Below are positions 16,532-26,727 of a stretch of DNA of 64,000 nucleotides, piece by piece (the stretch's first letter is position 1; each line of letters begins with the position of its first letter). The notes below the pieces were generated by a model, which was not told where the DNA came from, did not search any database, and saw nothing but the letters and a program-made list of their open reading frames with translations. Location: contig JAFUJH010000041.1 in NCBI GenBank assembly GCA_017473775.1, positions 1 to 64,000 of the forward strand, read 5' to 3'. The stretch is from Ruminococcus sp. Lineage in GTDB: Bacteria; Bacillota; Clostridia; Oscillospirales; Acutalibacteraceae. A program made the position numbers and the translations under genes.

Positions 16532-19500
16532 TACAGAACCTCCTTGGATTGGGATAAATATACGGAGTATATCAGACATCGGCTGACCCTCTTCCCTGTT
16601 GTCTGCTCGATAGCAACCCTATAAAGCATAAGCTGCTTTCTGTACATATCAACAAGGGTGTCGGTGGTTTTAACCCTGTCTGTCTTATAGTCCACTACTA
16701 TTATATCATCTCCGCTGACAATTGCAAGGTCTACCGAGCCCTGAAGGATAACAAATTGGTCCTTGTGCTCATCAGGAATTGAATCATCCACCATACCTGC
16801 AGGAATATTGACAGTGAAGCGGTACTCACGGAAGTATTCATCACTGCTCAGTGCAAGGTCGATTACATCGCTGTGCATAAAGGCATAGAGACGCTTCAAA
16901 TCAAGGGACTCTGCTTCTATAGGTGTGAGTCTGCCTGATGCACAAAGTCTGTCTGCCTCTGCCTTCACATCAAGGCGTGCACGCTCAAAGTCACAATACT
17001 GCAGGAAGGTGTGCATTGCAGTACCCTTCTGTGCAGGAGTAAGAGGAGAATCAGAAAGGAATGCAGGAGTTGCAAGGATGCGGTCAAAACGCCTCTGAGA
17101 ATCCTTATGGGCAAGCTCTGAGGCAGTGACCTTCTGAGGCAGTGAAGTCAAGGTTTCAAAGGGATATACATAATCAAAGCGGTCTGAGATAATCTGTGAT
17201 ACATTTGAAGGTACGGCCTCGTAGTCGGCGGAGGACTTGGGGACTGAGGTGCTGACGCCGAAGTCATAGCTGAGCTCGGTGACAATCTCGACGGTGAAAT
17301 TGCCTGTATCCGACACAGAGAAGGTATCAGGCTCATCTACGCCTGCGTATTCTCGGAGAATCTTGCCGCCGGGATGCATAAGTGCACACATAACAAGCCA
17401 GTCGCTCAGGTATGTACAGTCACGGACTACAAAAGGAGGAATCTGACCTCCTGAGACGATGCCTGAGGAGAGCTTCTCTACATATGAGGGAAGCTTCTTC
17501 TTTGAAGCAAGCATAATGAGGCGTTCCTTGGCTCTTGTCATTGCAACATAGAGCACACGGAGTTCCTCGGATTTTTCGCTCCTCTTAATCTCAAGGGACA
17601 CTGCCTCACGGGGCAGAGTGTTATAACTGCACATAAGCACATCATCACGGCGTTTGCAGGCAAAACCAAGTTTTGAGTGAAGAAGGACATTTTCCTTGGC
17701 ATCTGATGAAAACTGACGGGCAGTGTTTGCAACAATACACACGGGGAATTCCAGACCTTTACTGCCGTGGATTGTCATAATACGAATGGCGTTTGCACCC
17801 TCGGGGTTGCTGACAGTAGCCGCAGGCAGGTCGGTACCGTTACGCTCAAGCTTATCGATAAAGCCCACAAAGGCAGATATACCCTTGGAGGAGCCTTTCT
17901 CGAAATTGCGTGCATACTCCATGAGGAGTCTCAGGTTATTGACAGCAAGCTCCCCGCCTGTAACAGAGGAGGTTGCAAGGAGACCTGTGTGCTCGTAAAG
18001 TGCACCGATAAACAGGTCGGCAGGCAGTGTAAGAGAAATATCACGAAGGGATGAGATATCCTCAAGGAAGTGCTGTGCCTTGATACTTCCTGCTTCGGCA
18101 AAAGCCTTGACAGCCATATAAAGAGAGGTTTTTCTGTTATCACAGCGAATCTGTGCCATATCGTCAGGGGTGAAGCCGTATACAGGAGACATCATCACTG
18201 ACAGCAAAGGTATATCCTGAACGGGGTTATCGATAACACGGAGGAAGTTCACTGCGACCTTTATCTCGTGAAGGGTCAAAAAGCCTGTTGAAGTCTCGCA
18301 ATATGCAGGAACATTACAACGCCTGAGCTCGCTTACATAGATATCGGCATATCTGCTCATATTACGCATAAGCACAGCTACATCGCGGAACTCCACAAGA
18401 CGCTCTCCGTCCTTATCCTTGATGTAGGTATCCTTGCACATTTTATGGACAAGCTTTGCAATGTGGCGTGCCTCGGCAACGGCGGCATCTATATCCCCTA
18501 TCTCTGTCAAATCAAGGAGATGAAGCTCGTTACAGGGAGTAGCAGCAGGAGTAAAGGGAGCCTCAGGCACAAGCATCTCCTCCTCGTTATATTCAAGGTC
18601 GCCTGTCTGCTCTGACATCAAGGCTTTGAAGGTAAAGTTGATAAAATCTGTGACCTCTCGCCTTGAACGGAAGTTACGCTCAAGGATGACCTTTGCAGGG
18701 TAGTTATCCTCATCTCTGGTATAAAGCTTCAGAGAATTCTTACGGGATAGGAAAATCTCAGGCATAGCCTGACGGAAGCCGTAGATGCTCTGCTTGACAT
18801 CGCCTACTACAAAAAGGTTAGTGCCATTGTGACTGACGGAATTGAAAATCAAATCCTGTACCTCGTTAGCATCCTGATACTCATCAACCATAACAGCATC
18901 AAAGCGGTCAGAGATAATATCTGCCACCTCGGTGGTGTGAACACTGCCCTGTGAATCAAGAGACACAAGAAGTTCCAAAGCATAGTGCTCGATATCAGAG
19001 AAATCCGCCACATTCTTCTGAAGCTTCAGGTCTGTGTAAAATCTGTCAAAGGTACGGACACAGTCAAACATAGTCTCAACTATACGATGCTGAGATGCAA
19101 TATCTGACAGGATATCCTCCTCGTTCTGCAAGAATAGTCGCTGAATAGTCTTGACATTTGCTTTTACTATATCCCGGTTTGAGGCTGCTCTGAGCTTAAC
19201 GGGATGGTCAGTAAAGCCTCGGGCGTTGAGCCTGCCAACTGTAAAGGTATCAACAAAAGAGGCAATTGTGTTCCAATCAGCAGTTGTGAGCAAGTCTCTG
19301 AGCTTCGTGAAAAAGCCCAAATCCTGATGGAAAAGGTCTGCCGCTTTTGAGTAAAGCTCAGGCTCCATAGCGAGAAGGTTCAGAGAGCTTTCGGTAAGGT
19401 CAATGGAATAATCCACTGCAGAGGCGGTATAATCAAGGACTATCCTGCCCCATACGCTGTCAGCGACCCCTGTGCAATCCTTATAATAGGAGAGCTTTTC

Positions 19501-20079
19501 TGACAGCCATTTATCACCGAAGGGGTGAGAACGAAGAAACTCGTAAAGTCTTAATATATTGCTCTGGAGACGGGAGTCATCCCGGGCGGATGCAAACGCC
19601 TCCACTAAATTCACAAAGCCTATGCTGTGCTCTGAGTAGAACTTATCAAGGGTAAGGTCGATAGCCTCTTGTTTGAGAAGTGAAAGCTCACCGCTGTCTG
19701 CGATTCGGTAATCACCTGAAATTCTCAGTCGCTGGAAGAACTCCCTTACCAAATCACCGCAGAAGCTGTCAACTGTGGAAATATGTGCCGCAGGCAGATG
19801 CACAAGCTGTCTGCGATACCAAGGGTTGTCGGGGTTTTTGGATATAAGCTCAAGGAGAGTACGCTGAATTCGCTCCTTGAGCTCTGCGGCGGCGGCTCGG
19901 GTATAGGTAACTATAAGGAGTCGGTCGATAGCAACAGGGTTGGTGCTGTCCGTAACCATCTGAATAACACGCTCAACTAAAACGGCTGTTTTGCCTGAGC
20001 CTGCGGCGGCACTGACAAGCAGTGAGCCGCCACGGGCTTCGATAGCAAGAAGCTGATTATTTGTCCAATCTCTGCTCAC
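16531..20079 (-). CDS. addA: ATP-dependent helicase/nuclease subunit A
   Basis: AddA is the UvrD-like helicase and nuclease subunit of AddAB, which processes double-strand breaks for RecA and recognises Chi. The protein is 1182 aa. Walker A AAGSGKT is at 25-31; VDEYQDANEVQ and FVVGDVKQSIYGFR are helicase motifs II and III; TIHGSKGLEFPVCIV and LYVAMTRAKERL are late helicase motifs. The RecB-type nuclease is at the C-terminus, with D in GSVDLAIV and DYKTDR at 1130-1135. It starts with GTG, overlapping the addB stop by 3 nt, and its stop shares a base with the esterase ATG. Confidence 0.97.
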   Translation of the reverse strand: MSRDWTNNQLLAIEARGGSLLVSAAAGSGKTAVLVERVIQMVTDSTNPVAIDRLLIVTYTRAAAAELKERIQRTLLELISKNPDNPWYRRQLVHLPAAHISTVDSFCGDLVREFFQRLRISGDYRIADSGELSLLKQEAIDLTLDKFYSEHSIGFVNLVEAFASARDDSRLQSNILRLYEFLRSHPFGDKWLSEKLSYYKDCTGVADSVWGRIVLDYTASAVDYSIDLTESSLNLLAMEPELYSKAADLFHQDLGFFTKLRDLLTTADWNTIASFVDTFTVGRLNARGFTDHPVKLRAASNRDIVKANVKTIQRLFLQNEEDILSDIASQHRIVETMFDCVRTFDRFYTDLKLQKNVADFSDIEHYALELLVSLDSQGSVHTTEVADIISDRFDAVMVDEYQDANEVQDLIFNSVSHNGTNLFVVGDVKQSIYGFRQAMPEIFLSRKNSLKLYTRDEDNYPAKVILERNFRSRREVTDFINFTFKALMSEQTGDLEYNEEEMLVPEAPFTPAATPCNELHLLDLTEIGDIDAAVAEARHIAKLVHKMCKDTYIKDKDGERLVEFRDVAVLMRNMSRYADIYVSELRRCNVPAYCETSTGFLTLHEIKVAVNFLRVIDNPVQDIPLLSVMMSPVYGFTPDDMAQIRCDNRKTSLYMAVKAFAEAGSIKAQHFLEDISSLRDISLTLPADLFIGALYEHTGLLATSSVTGGELAVNNLRLLMEYARNFEKGSSKGISAFVGFIDKLERNGTDLPAATVSNPEGANAIRIMTIHGSKGLEFPVCIVANTARQFSSDAKENVLLHSKLGFACKRRDDVLMCSYNTLPREAVSLEIKRSEKSEELRVLYVAMTRAKERLIMLASKKKLPSYVEKLSSGIVSGGQIPPFVVRDCTYLSDWLVMCALMHPGGKILREYAGVDEPDTFSVSDTGNFTVEIVTELSYDFGVSTSVPKSSADYEAVPSNVSQIISDRFDYVYPFETLTSLPQKVTASELAHKDSQRRFDRILATPAFLSDSPLTPAQKGTAMHTFLQYCDFERARLDVKAEADRLCASGRLTPIEAESLDLKRLYAFMHSDVIDLALSSDEYFREYRFTVNIPAGMVDDSIPDEHKDQFVILQGSVDLAIVSGDDIIVVDYKTDRVKTTDTLVDMYRKQLMLYRVAIEQTTGKRVSRCLIYSVYLSQSKEVL

Positions 20080-23000
20080 TGATTGTCTCCCTCACTTTCA
20101 TTATCAAGGTTAAGCTCTCTGAGAATTTCTTTTCTGTCAAGCTTGAATATATTTCTGACAGGGTCGCCGTCACGATGACCGCATACAGAAGAATAGGGAC
20201 AATACTCACAGGCTTCGTAGCAGACAGCCGCAGGAGTAGCGTCAATCCGACCTCGGCTGAGCTCTGCCGCCATCTCGCCTATGAGTGCATCAATCTTTGA
20301 GAATATGGCACCAAACTCCTGAAGGCTTGCAAGGTTATCTGTGCCCTTGACACTCTCGCCTTTTGAGGAGACGGGAATATAAATACCTGCTACATCACGC
20401 TCCATAGCCTCCAACACATCCATATCACCTAAGATGAGTCCGTTCATACGGAGCTTCTTCATACGCTCCTTTAAAACAGAGGACTCTGAGGTATCAAAGG
20501 CGGCATCTATGACGGGAACTACCGCAGGCATATAGAGCACACCTGCAGGGACTACCTCGCCGCCGAAGCGCTCACCCCCATGGCGTGAGAGTACAGAAAG
20601 ATAAATGAGCATCTGCAGGTTAAGTCCGTACATAATATCGGACAAATCAAAAACCTTGGTGCCTGTTTTATAATCAACTATACGGATATATGTTCTGCCG
20701 TCACGACGCATAATATCTGCACGGTCAACGAAACCGCGGATTGTCACGGTCTGACCCGTGGGAAGTGTCAGGGTGTATGCAGGCACATCCTTGCCGATGT
20801 TGAGCTCGAAGGCTTCGGGAGTGAATCTGCTCTGAGAAAACTCGCTGATAATATGGCGAATAAGATGAAATGCCGAATTGGAAACACGGGTATAAAGGTA
20901 CATAAACCGCTCTGTTTTATCCTCTAAGCCGCCCAAGTGAAGCTTGGCATAGTCACGCATTACGGAGATAACATCCGCCATAATCTGCTCATCCGTAAGA
21001 CCGCACAATTCTTCCTTGTTATATTTTTTGATGAAGGACTCAAGGATGTAGTGCACAAAGGAGCCGTACTCCATGGCGTCTATCTGAGCTGTTCTGCGCT
21101 CCCGTAATCCAAGGCCATAAGTACAGAAATACATAAATCTGCACAGGTGGTACTTCTCTACCTGTGAGGCAGAAATACGCATATCCTTGCCGAAAAGCCG
21201 CCGTGCGTTATCGGGGTCTTTAATAGCAAAGGGCTCCCTTGTCAACGCACGATTAAGAGAGGACACAGAGGCTGAGTATTTATCCTTTGATGAATAATAA
21301 TCTCTGAGTCCTGCAGTCAGGTCATCCTTGCCCTGTGCTCTGCCTGCATAAAAGCCGAAGGCAGGCTTTGCCGCCCAGACCTTATCCAGAGCATCAACGG
21401 ATGCGGAGGCAACAGGCTTTTTGCCGCAAAAGAGAGCTTCCAGCTCGGTAATCATAACGGAGTGGATATTGGCACTCCCTGTGAGAGTTGTGGAAGGAAA
21501 GCTGACAAATAACTTATCTGAGGCGGCTGTGAGTGCATAGTAGCACAGGTACTTTTCCCTTGAAGATTGGGACTCCAGAGATTTATCGGGAAGGAGTCCT
21601 GCCTGAGTCAGGACAGAGCGCTCATCACCTGTGAAGATACCGCTGTCACCTAAGTTGAGGGGGAATTCCCCGTCAACTGCACCAATTACAAAAATTATCT
21701 TTTTATCCTGCAGACGGAGTCGCTCGATGTCACCTACTGTGACCTGGTCAACGGCTCTGGGGATAAAAGCAAGAGTTACTGAGGAAAACTGAAGCTTGAG
21801 AAGCTCTGAAAAACGGGATGGTGATATGACTCTTTTACCGATAACCTGAATTGTTCTGTCCAGAGTATCAATGAATATCTGCCACAGGCGAAGCTGTTCC
21901 TCTGCAAGCTGATACTGCCCTGAGGCTTCTAAACTGTCACAGAGAGTCTGAATACGCTTATCTGCACCTAAGGAAAGCATCAGAGTGTAAAGTTCCTTTG
22001 ATATAACCTCGGCAGTGGCACCCTTGATGTTATCTCGGAATTTAACAAGAGGGTCAATAATAAATCTGCGTACCTGCTCAACACGGGTAAGCTCCAGCAG
22101 GTCGTCTGATGTGAAGTTATCTGCAAAGCCCTTGGGATTTGCTGTAAACTCGCTGTGAAGCTTTGAGCCTGAGAGATTCCATGTAAAAAGGTAGTTCTCG
22201 AACAAGGCGGCATCTACCTCTGACACAGTTGTGAGTCCGGACTTGATAACAGAAAGGACAGCATCCTTGTTAAAGGAGGTGGTGACACAATCAAAGCAGG
22301 CAGTGATAAGTTTCATCAGAGGCTTTGACAGCACATGGGCAGGTGCATCCATAAAGAAGGGCACATCATAGGAATTCAGTGAAATGTCAAGAATTCCGTT
22401 ATAAGCGGAGGTGCTTCTGCTTACAACTGCGATATCCTTGTAGCGGTAGTCCCCTGTCATAACAAGTCGGCGGATGTTGCGTGCAATGAAGTCTGACTCC
22501 TCGTATCTGTCTGTAGCACTATACAGGTACACAGAGTCTGTCTGCTCCATAGAGAAAGGAGTACTACTGCGGAAGATGTTTTCTTCGATATGTAAAATCT
22601 CGGGGCTTGTGAAGTAGCCCTTATAATCACAAACAACAGGTGTACCTACAGGTATACTGTTATTCTTTGCACAGGCGATGATACGCGTGGCTGTCTCCTG
22701 TGATACTGAGAATATGCTGTCATCAACCGCATTGCCGTCATCAGAAAGTGTGACGAGTAAATCCTTGCACTGGAGCATCAACTGCTCCAGAATATCAAGC
22801 TCCAGCTGAGTGAAGCTTAAATACGAATCAACACAGATAGTATAATCTGCAAAGACAGGATGGAGTTTCAACAAATCGCAGGCTATAGACAGCTCCCCGT
22901 CAGGGTCATCGAAGGAATTTGCAAGGAGTGCATCGTAGGCAGAAAGCACAAGGGACACATCGTGGAGCTTATCACGGAGAACCTGATTATCTGCTGTTGC

Positions 23001-23417
23001 CTTGCTGATAAGCTCAGGTGTGACCTTGTTGCGGACAAACTCCTGACGGATAGAAAGCATCATTGACAGAAGCTGAGAGGAATCTGCCTTGTCGGAATAT
23101 AGCTTCATTGCATCCTTGGTGTCCTCAAGAGCTATGCTCATAAGCAGGGTTTTGGTTGCGTCGTCTGCGAGGACCCCGTGAGTAACGCCTGCGTGCTCAA
23201 AGACATAATCGCAAAGACGGGAGAATCCCAGTACCTTTACATTCATAGCATCACGAGGACCTAAAAGCTCCAGAAAAGCTTTCTCTGTATCAAAGGATTG
23301 CTGGTCAGGTACAATCATCAGAAGCTTGGTGTCCCCTTGCTGAGCAAGTGCGCCGAGGAGATTGCGGACATATTCGGTTTTACCGCTTTTACTGCGGCCT
23401 TTGATAAGTCGAAGCAT
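20076..23417 (-). CDS. addB: ATP-dependent helicase/deoxyribonuclease subunit B
   Basis: Partner of AddA, 1113 aa. P-loop GRSKSGKT is at 7-14. The C-terminal nuclease carries IVDYKTG. The iron-sulfur cysteines of AddB are present: one in KYHLCRFMYFC near 760, and C1070, C1073, C1079 in CEYCPYSSVC. All four expected ligands are thus available. It is the first gene of the addB-addA unit, and the addA GTG overlaps its stop, implying coupled translation and 1:1 assembly. Confidence 0.96.
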   Translation of the reverse strand: MLRLIKGRSKSGKTEYVRNLLGALAQQGDTKLLMIVPDQQSFDTEKAFLELLGPRDAMNVKVLGFSRLCDYVFEHAGVTHGVLADDATKTLLMSIALEDTKDAMKLYSDKADSSQLLSMMLSIRQEFVRNKVTPELISKATADNQVLRDKLHDVSLVLSAYDALLANSFDDPDGELSIACDLLKLHPVFADYTICVDSYLSFTQLELDILEQLMLQCKDLLVTLSDDGNAVDDSIFSVSQETATRIIACAKNNSIPVGTPVVCDYKGYFTSPEILHIEENIFRSSTPFSMEQTDSVYLYSATDRYEESDFIARNIRRLVMTGDYRYKDIAVVSRSTSAYNGILDISLNSYDVPFFMDAPAHVLSKPLMKLITACFDCVTTSFNKDAVLSVIKSGLTTVSEVDAALFENYLFTWNLSGSKLHSEFTANPKGFADNFTSDDLLELTRVEQVRRFIIDPLVKFRDNIKGATAEVISKELYTLMLSLGADKRIQTLCDSLEASGQYQLAEEQLRLWQIFIDTLDRTIQVIGKRVISPSRFSELLKLQFSSVTLAFIPRAVDQVTVGDIERLRLQDKKIIFVIGAVDGEFPLNLGDSGIFTGDERSVLTQAGLLPDKSLESQSSREKYLCYYALTAASDKLFVSFPSTTLTGSANIHSVMITELEALFCGKKPVASASVDALDKVWAAKPAFGFYAGRAQGKDDLTAGLRDYYSSKDKYSASVSSLNRALTREPFAIKDPDNARRLFGKDMRISASQVEKYHLCRFMYFCTYGLGLRERRTAQIDAMEYGSFVHYILESFIKKYNKEELCGLTDEQIMADVISVMRDYAKLHLGGLEDKTERFMYLYTRVSNSAFHLIRHIISEFSQSRFTPEAFELNIGKDVPAYTLTLPTGQTVTIRGFVDRADIMRRDGRTYIRIVDYKTGTKVFDLSDIMYGLNLQMLIYLSVLSRHGGERFGGEVVPAGVLYMPAVVPVIDAAFDTSESSVLKERMKKLRMNGLILGDMDVLEAMERDVAGIYIPVSSKGESVKGTDNLASLQEFGAIFSKIDALIGEMAAELSRGRIDATPAAVCYEACEYCPYSSVCGHRDGDPVRNIFKLDRKEILRELNLDNESEGDNQ

Positions 23418-23485
23418 AATTACACCGCCTTGAAAGTAGGTTTATACTTATATCATTATATGATAAAAGGTGTACCAAAAACAGG

Positions 23486-24088
23486 TCATTCGTGAGAGAA
23501 ATACTCAAGAATTCCGTTGAACACCTCAAGAATTTTCAATCTGAATTCAAATTTGCCGTCAGCAGAAATGATTGAATACTGAGAGGAAGTCAATTCCTCC
23601 TCAAGGGTATTAACTTCGCTTGCGGCAGGAATGCACAGTGATGGGTACATAACGCACCACCAGTTTTTACCCTTTGCATCTCCGATACGGATTTGGAGAG
23701 CATCATAGACACCGCTGGGCATAGTGACAGCATCGTAGTAACGGGTGTCAAAGCTTGTGGGCTTTATTGAGGCGGTAACAGGATAGGAATAGCCCGCTGA
23801 ATACACAGTCTCCTGTGCAACACCTACAAGCTCATCAAGATTTTCCTGTGTTATCTGCATAGCCTCTGTTTTATCACGAGCTGATTTGAACAGCTCCTGA
23901 CTTTTTGCAAGAACAGCATCACGAACCATAAGCTTCAGCGTCTGGTCTTCTTCGCTGTCGGAATTTGCAAGGATATGAATACGGAACACCTGCTCTGAAA
24001 TCTGACGACATTCCCCCTCAAAGGGAATGAATGTGAAAAGAATTGATACTACAATGCCGACACATAAGGATTTGAAAAACAGCTTCAT
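23486..24088 (-). CDS. spoIIR: Stage II sporulation protein R
   Basis: SpoIIR is made in the forespore, exported, and triggers SpoIIGA to cleave pro-sigma-E in the mother cell. The 200-aa protein has an N-terminal membrane/signal segment (about 5-20), then the family motifs FRIHILANSDSEEDQ, LMVRDAVL, and GKNWWCVMYPSLC. Length is slightly shorter than in Bacillus but normal for Clostridia. The ATG lies at the foot of the ispE terminator, so it is probably transcribed from its own, sigma-F-type promoter; I cannot place that promoter with confidence. Confidence 0.93.
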   Translation of the reverse strand: MKLFFKSLCVGIVVSILFTFIPFEGECRQISEQVFRIHILANSDSEEDQTLKLMVRDAVLAKSQELFKSARDKTEAMQITQENLDELVGVAQETVYSAGYSYPVTASIKPTSFDTRYYDAVTMPSGVYDALQIRIGDAKGKNWWCVMYPSLCIPAASEVNTLEEELTSSQYSIISADGKFEFRLKILEVFNGILEYFSHE

Positions 24089-24093
24089 TATAA

Positions 24094-24141
24094 AAAACCC
24101 GCCTAATCAGTTATTGATACCCTGATTATTGGCAGGTTTTT
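24094..24141 (-). terminator. ispE terminator overlapping the spoIIR ribosome-binding site
   Basis: On the minus strand AACC-GCC-AATCAG-type arms pair (94-110 with 122-140 in the 24 kb block), followed by TTTTTT. The 3' arm contains GGCGGG, the only candidate ribosome-binding site of spoIIR, 9 nt before its ATG. Confidence 0.8.
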
Positions 24142-24146
24142 CCTAT

Positions 24147-25046
24147 TTATTCATCGTATAAAATATCGGTAATTACAGCACCTGTACGGCAGGGCTCAAC
24201 CACAAAGACATCCTCGTAGGTTTCACGGAGGACATCTGCACATTTGAGAGCTTTACGCTTTGTCAGAAACAGACCGAAAACCGCGGAGCCTGAGCCGCTC
24301 ATAGCACTGCCCTGAGCCTTACCTTTAAGCATAACGGATTTTATGGAATTGATAACATCAAGAGAGAGAACTTCCTCAAAATCGTTGTGCATAAAGTCGG
24401 AAACATTGCGGATACTGCCGCTGTAGAGGGCTTTAACTGCCAGCTCTGTATATGAAAGCCTTGCACCTGTACGGCTGTCTGCAAGGGCGTAAGCCTTGGC
24501 GGTGGAGATTGAGACCTCGGGCTTACATATAAGGACAGAACAAGGAGGAAGCTTGGGGAGCTTGTGCAGAGTCGTACCTATACCTGTTGCACGGCGAGTA
24601 CCGCCTAAAATACAGAAAGGAATATCTGCACCTACCCTCTCGCCTATTTTGCAGAGCTCGTCCTCCTTGAGCTTTGTATCGTACATACGATTGAGGATAA
24701 CTATGACAGCGGCACCGTCAGCACTGCCGCCTGCAAGCCCTGCACCAAAGGGAATTGTTTTTTCAATATGAATTATCATATCCCCGTGGATAATACCTGT
24801 ATATTCAAAGAAAGCCTGTGCACATTTATAGACTATATTGGTGCTGTCACAAGGGACGCCTTCTTTATTACAGGTAATTGTAATCTCACCCTGGGAATTG
24901 TCCTGTGGGTTGGCAGTAATTGTAACCTCATCATAAAGAGAAACTGTCTGCATAAGCATATCCACATCGTGGTAGCCGTCCGCTCTGCGGGATAGGATAT
25001 CCAGTGTAATGTTAATTTTTGCAGGGGCTTTTGCTGTAATTTGCAT
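24147..25046 (-). CDS. ispE: 4-diphosphocytidyl-2-C-methyl-D-erythritol kinase
   Basis: GHMP kinase that phosphorylates CDP-methylerythritol in the MEP isoprenoid pathway. 299 aa. The N-terminal KAPAKINITLDILSRRADGYHDVDMLMQ block and the ATP-binding PFGAGLAGGSADGAA (about 92-106) are diagnostic; GSGSAVFGLF is the C-terminal GHMP motif. It starts 2 nt after the aminotransferase stop, so it is third in the lrp-aminotransferase-ispE operon. dxs of the same pathway is at the window's right end. Confidence 0.97.
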   Translation of the reverse strand: MQITAKAPAKINITLDILSRRADGYHDVDMLMQTVSLYDEVTITANPQDNSQGEITITCNKEGVPCDSTNIVYKCAQAFFEYTGIIHGDMIIHIEKTIPFGAGLAGGSADGAAVIVILNRMYDTKLKEDELCKIGERVGADIPFCILGGTRRATGIGTTLHKLPKLPPCSVLICKPEVSISTAKAYALADSRTGARLSYTELAVKALYSGSIRNVSDFMHNDFEEVLSLDVINSIKSVMLKGKAQGSAMSGSGSAVFGLFLTKRKALKCADVLRETYEDVFVVEPCRTGAVITDILYDE

Positions 25047-25047
25047 A

Positions 25048-26211
25048 TTAAAGTTCCTCTAAGAATTCTTTGATTCTGCCGAGAGCCTCAGTCAGATGGT
25101 TGATTGAATATGAATAAGACACACGGACGAAGCCTTCTCCGCAATCGCCGAAGGCATCACCCGGGACTATAGCCACACGCTTTGAGTGAAGCAGGCGTGT
25201 GCAGAATTCCTCCGAAGTTAGTCCTGTAGACTTGATACAAGGGAAGCAATAGAAAGCTCCACCCGGCTCAAAGCAGGAAAGTCCCATTGAGTTAAAGCTG
25301 CCTACCACAAGGCGGCGACGCATATCGTACTCGCCACGCATATGGTCGATGTCCTTGTCGCCATTACGCAGTGCCTCAATAGCCGCATACTGGGCAACTG
25401 TGGGAGCTGACATAATGCAATACTGATGAAGCTTTGTCATCATTGCGATTATCTCCTTGGGACCCATAGCGTAACCAAGACGCCAGCCTGTCATAGCGAA
25501 AGCCTTGGAGAAACCGTTGATAACTACTGTACGCTCACGCATACCGGGGAGAGTTGCAATTGACACATGGTTGCCCCTGTATGTAAGCTCGCTGTATATC
25601 TCGTCAGAGATTACAATCAAATCGTGTCTGATGATAACCTCACTGAGTGCTTCCAAGTCCTCACGCCCCATAATAGCACCTGTGGGGTTGTTGGGATATG
25701 AGAGGATGAGCACCTTGGATTTATCGGTGATGGCGGCTTCGAGCTCCTGCGGTGTAAGGCGGAAATCGTTCTCAGCCTTTGTGTTCATTACAACAGTAGA
25801 AGCACCGCACATTCTTGTAAGGGGCTCGTAGCATACAAAGGAGGGCTGATGCACCAGTACCTCATCACCGGGATTTACAAGACAGCGGATAGCTACATCC
25901 AGAGCCTCGCTACCGCCTACTGTAACTAATATTTCTGTATCGGGGTCGAAGCTAAGGTCATACTTACGCTGTACAAAGCCGCTTATCTCCTGACAGAGCT
26001 TCTTAAATCCCCTGTTGGGTGTGTACCATGTCTTACCGTTTTCCAGTGAATCGATGCCTGCCTTGCGGACATGCCAAGGAGTACGGAAGTCAGGCTCACC
26101 GATTGAGAGAGAGATAACATCGTCCATCTCGTTGACTATATCAAAGAAGCGGCGGATACCTGATGGCTTCACATCCTGAATTGTTTTGTTCAAATATTTA
26201 CTGTAATCCAT
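25048..26211 (-). CDS. Class I/II pyridoxal-phosphate aminotransferase
   Basis: Fold-type I aminotransferase, 387 aa, of the aspartate-aminotransferase family. SLSIGEPDFRTP near the N-terminus, YPNNPTGAIM, SDEIYSEL (PLP-contacting Asp and Tyr) and the Schiff-base Lys in NGFSKAFAMTGWRLGY (about residue 236) are visible, with the substrate-carboxylate Arg in FVRVSYS. The GTG at 26226 would extend it into the regulator gene; the ATG at 26211 shares a base with that gene's stop. It may act on aspartate or an aromatic or branched amino acid; substrate cannot be told. The Lrp neighbour suggests amino-acid control. Confidence 0.9.
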   Translation of the reverse strand: MDYSKYLNKTIQDVKPSGIRRFFDIVNEMDDVISLSIGEPDFRTPWHVRKAGIDSLENGKTWYTPNRGFKKLCQEISGFVQRKYDLSFDPDTEILVTVGGSEALDVAIRCLVNPGDEVLVHQPSFVCYEPLTRMCGASTVVMNTKAENDFRLTPQELEAAITDKSKVLILSYPNNPTGAIMGREDLEALSEVIIRHDLIVISDEIYSELTYRGNHVSIATLPGMRERTVVINGFSKAFAMTGWRLGYAMGPKEIIAMMTKLHQYCIMSAPTVAQYAAIEALRNGDKDIDHMRGEYDMRRRLVVGSFNSMGLSCFEPGGAFYCFPCIKSTGLTSEEFCTRLLHSKRVAIVPGDAFGDCGEGFVRVSYSYSINHLTEALGRIKEFLEEL

Positions 26212-26687
26212 CAGAACTGCATACACCTTTCGTCAACTGTAGAATCTGCAAGAACAGTACCGTCGTACTTGTATCTTTTGAGGAAGAAGTGTGTGGCAGT
26301 GCTGAGCACACCCTCAAGAGTTGAAAGCTTGCGGGATACAAAGGAGGATACATCCTGAATTGTATCGCCCTTGACGGTGAGTCCTAAATCGTAGGTGCCT
26401 GCCATAAGAGATACAGAGGATACCTCCTCAAATGCCATAACACGCTCTGCGATATCATCGAAGCCCTTATCCTTAGTGGGAGTTACCTTGAGCTCGATAT
26501 AGGCGGTAACACCTGAGTCTGATACCTTTTCCCAATTAATAACGGCACGGTAGCCCTTGATGACACCCTGCTTCTCGTAATCTGCGATACGAGCCTTGAC
26601 ACTGTCCTCGGACTCCCCAAGAAGGAGAGAAAGTTCCTGTGTTGTATAGGCTGAATTTTCTGAAAGTAATCTGAGAAGTTTATCCAT
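26211..26687 (-). CDS. Lrp/AsnC-family transcriptional regulator
   Basis: A 158-aa regulator with an N-terminal winged HTH (about 1-60: LLSENSAYTTQELSLLLGESEDSVKARI) and a C-terminal RAM/ACT-like ligand-binding and oligomerisation domain (about 75-145; VMAFEEVSSVSLMAGTYDLGLTV). AAGGAGA precedes the ATG. It is translationally coupled to the following aminotransferase and probably regulates that operon in response to an amino acid (inference). Confidence 0.92.
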   Translation of the reverse strand: MDKLLRLLSENSAYTTQELSLLLGESEDSVKARIADYEKQGVIKGYRAVINWEKVSDSGVTAYIELKVTPTKDKGFDDIAERVMAFEEVSSVSLMAGTYDLGLTVKGDTIQDVSSFVSRKLSTLEGVLSTATHFFLKRYKYDGTVLADSTVDERCMQF

Positions 26688-26727
26688 AAATATTCTCCTT
26701 ATCTGAAATAATTATTTTGCTATAGTT

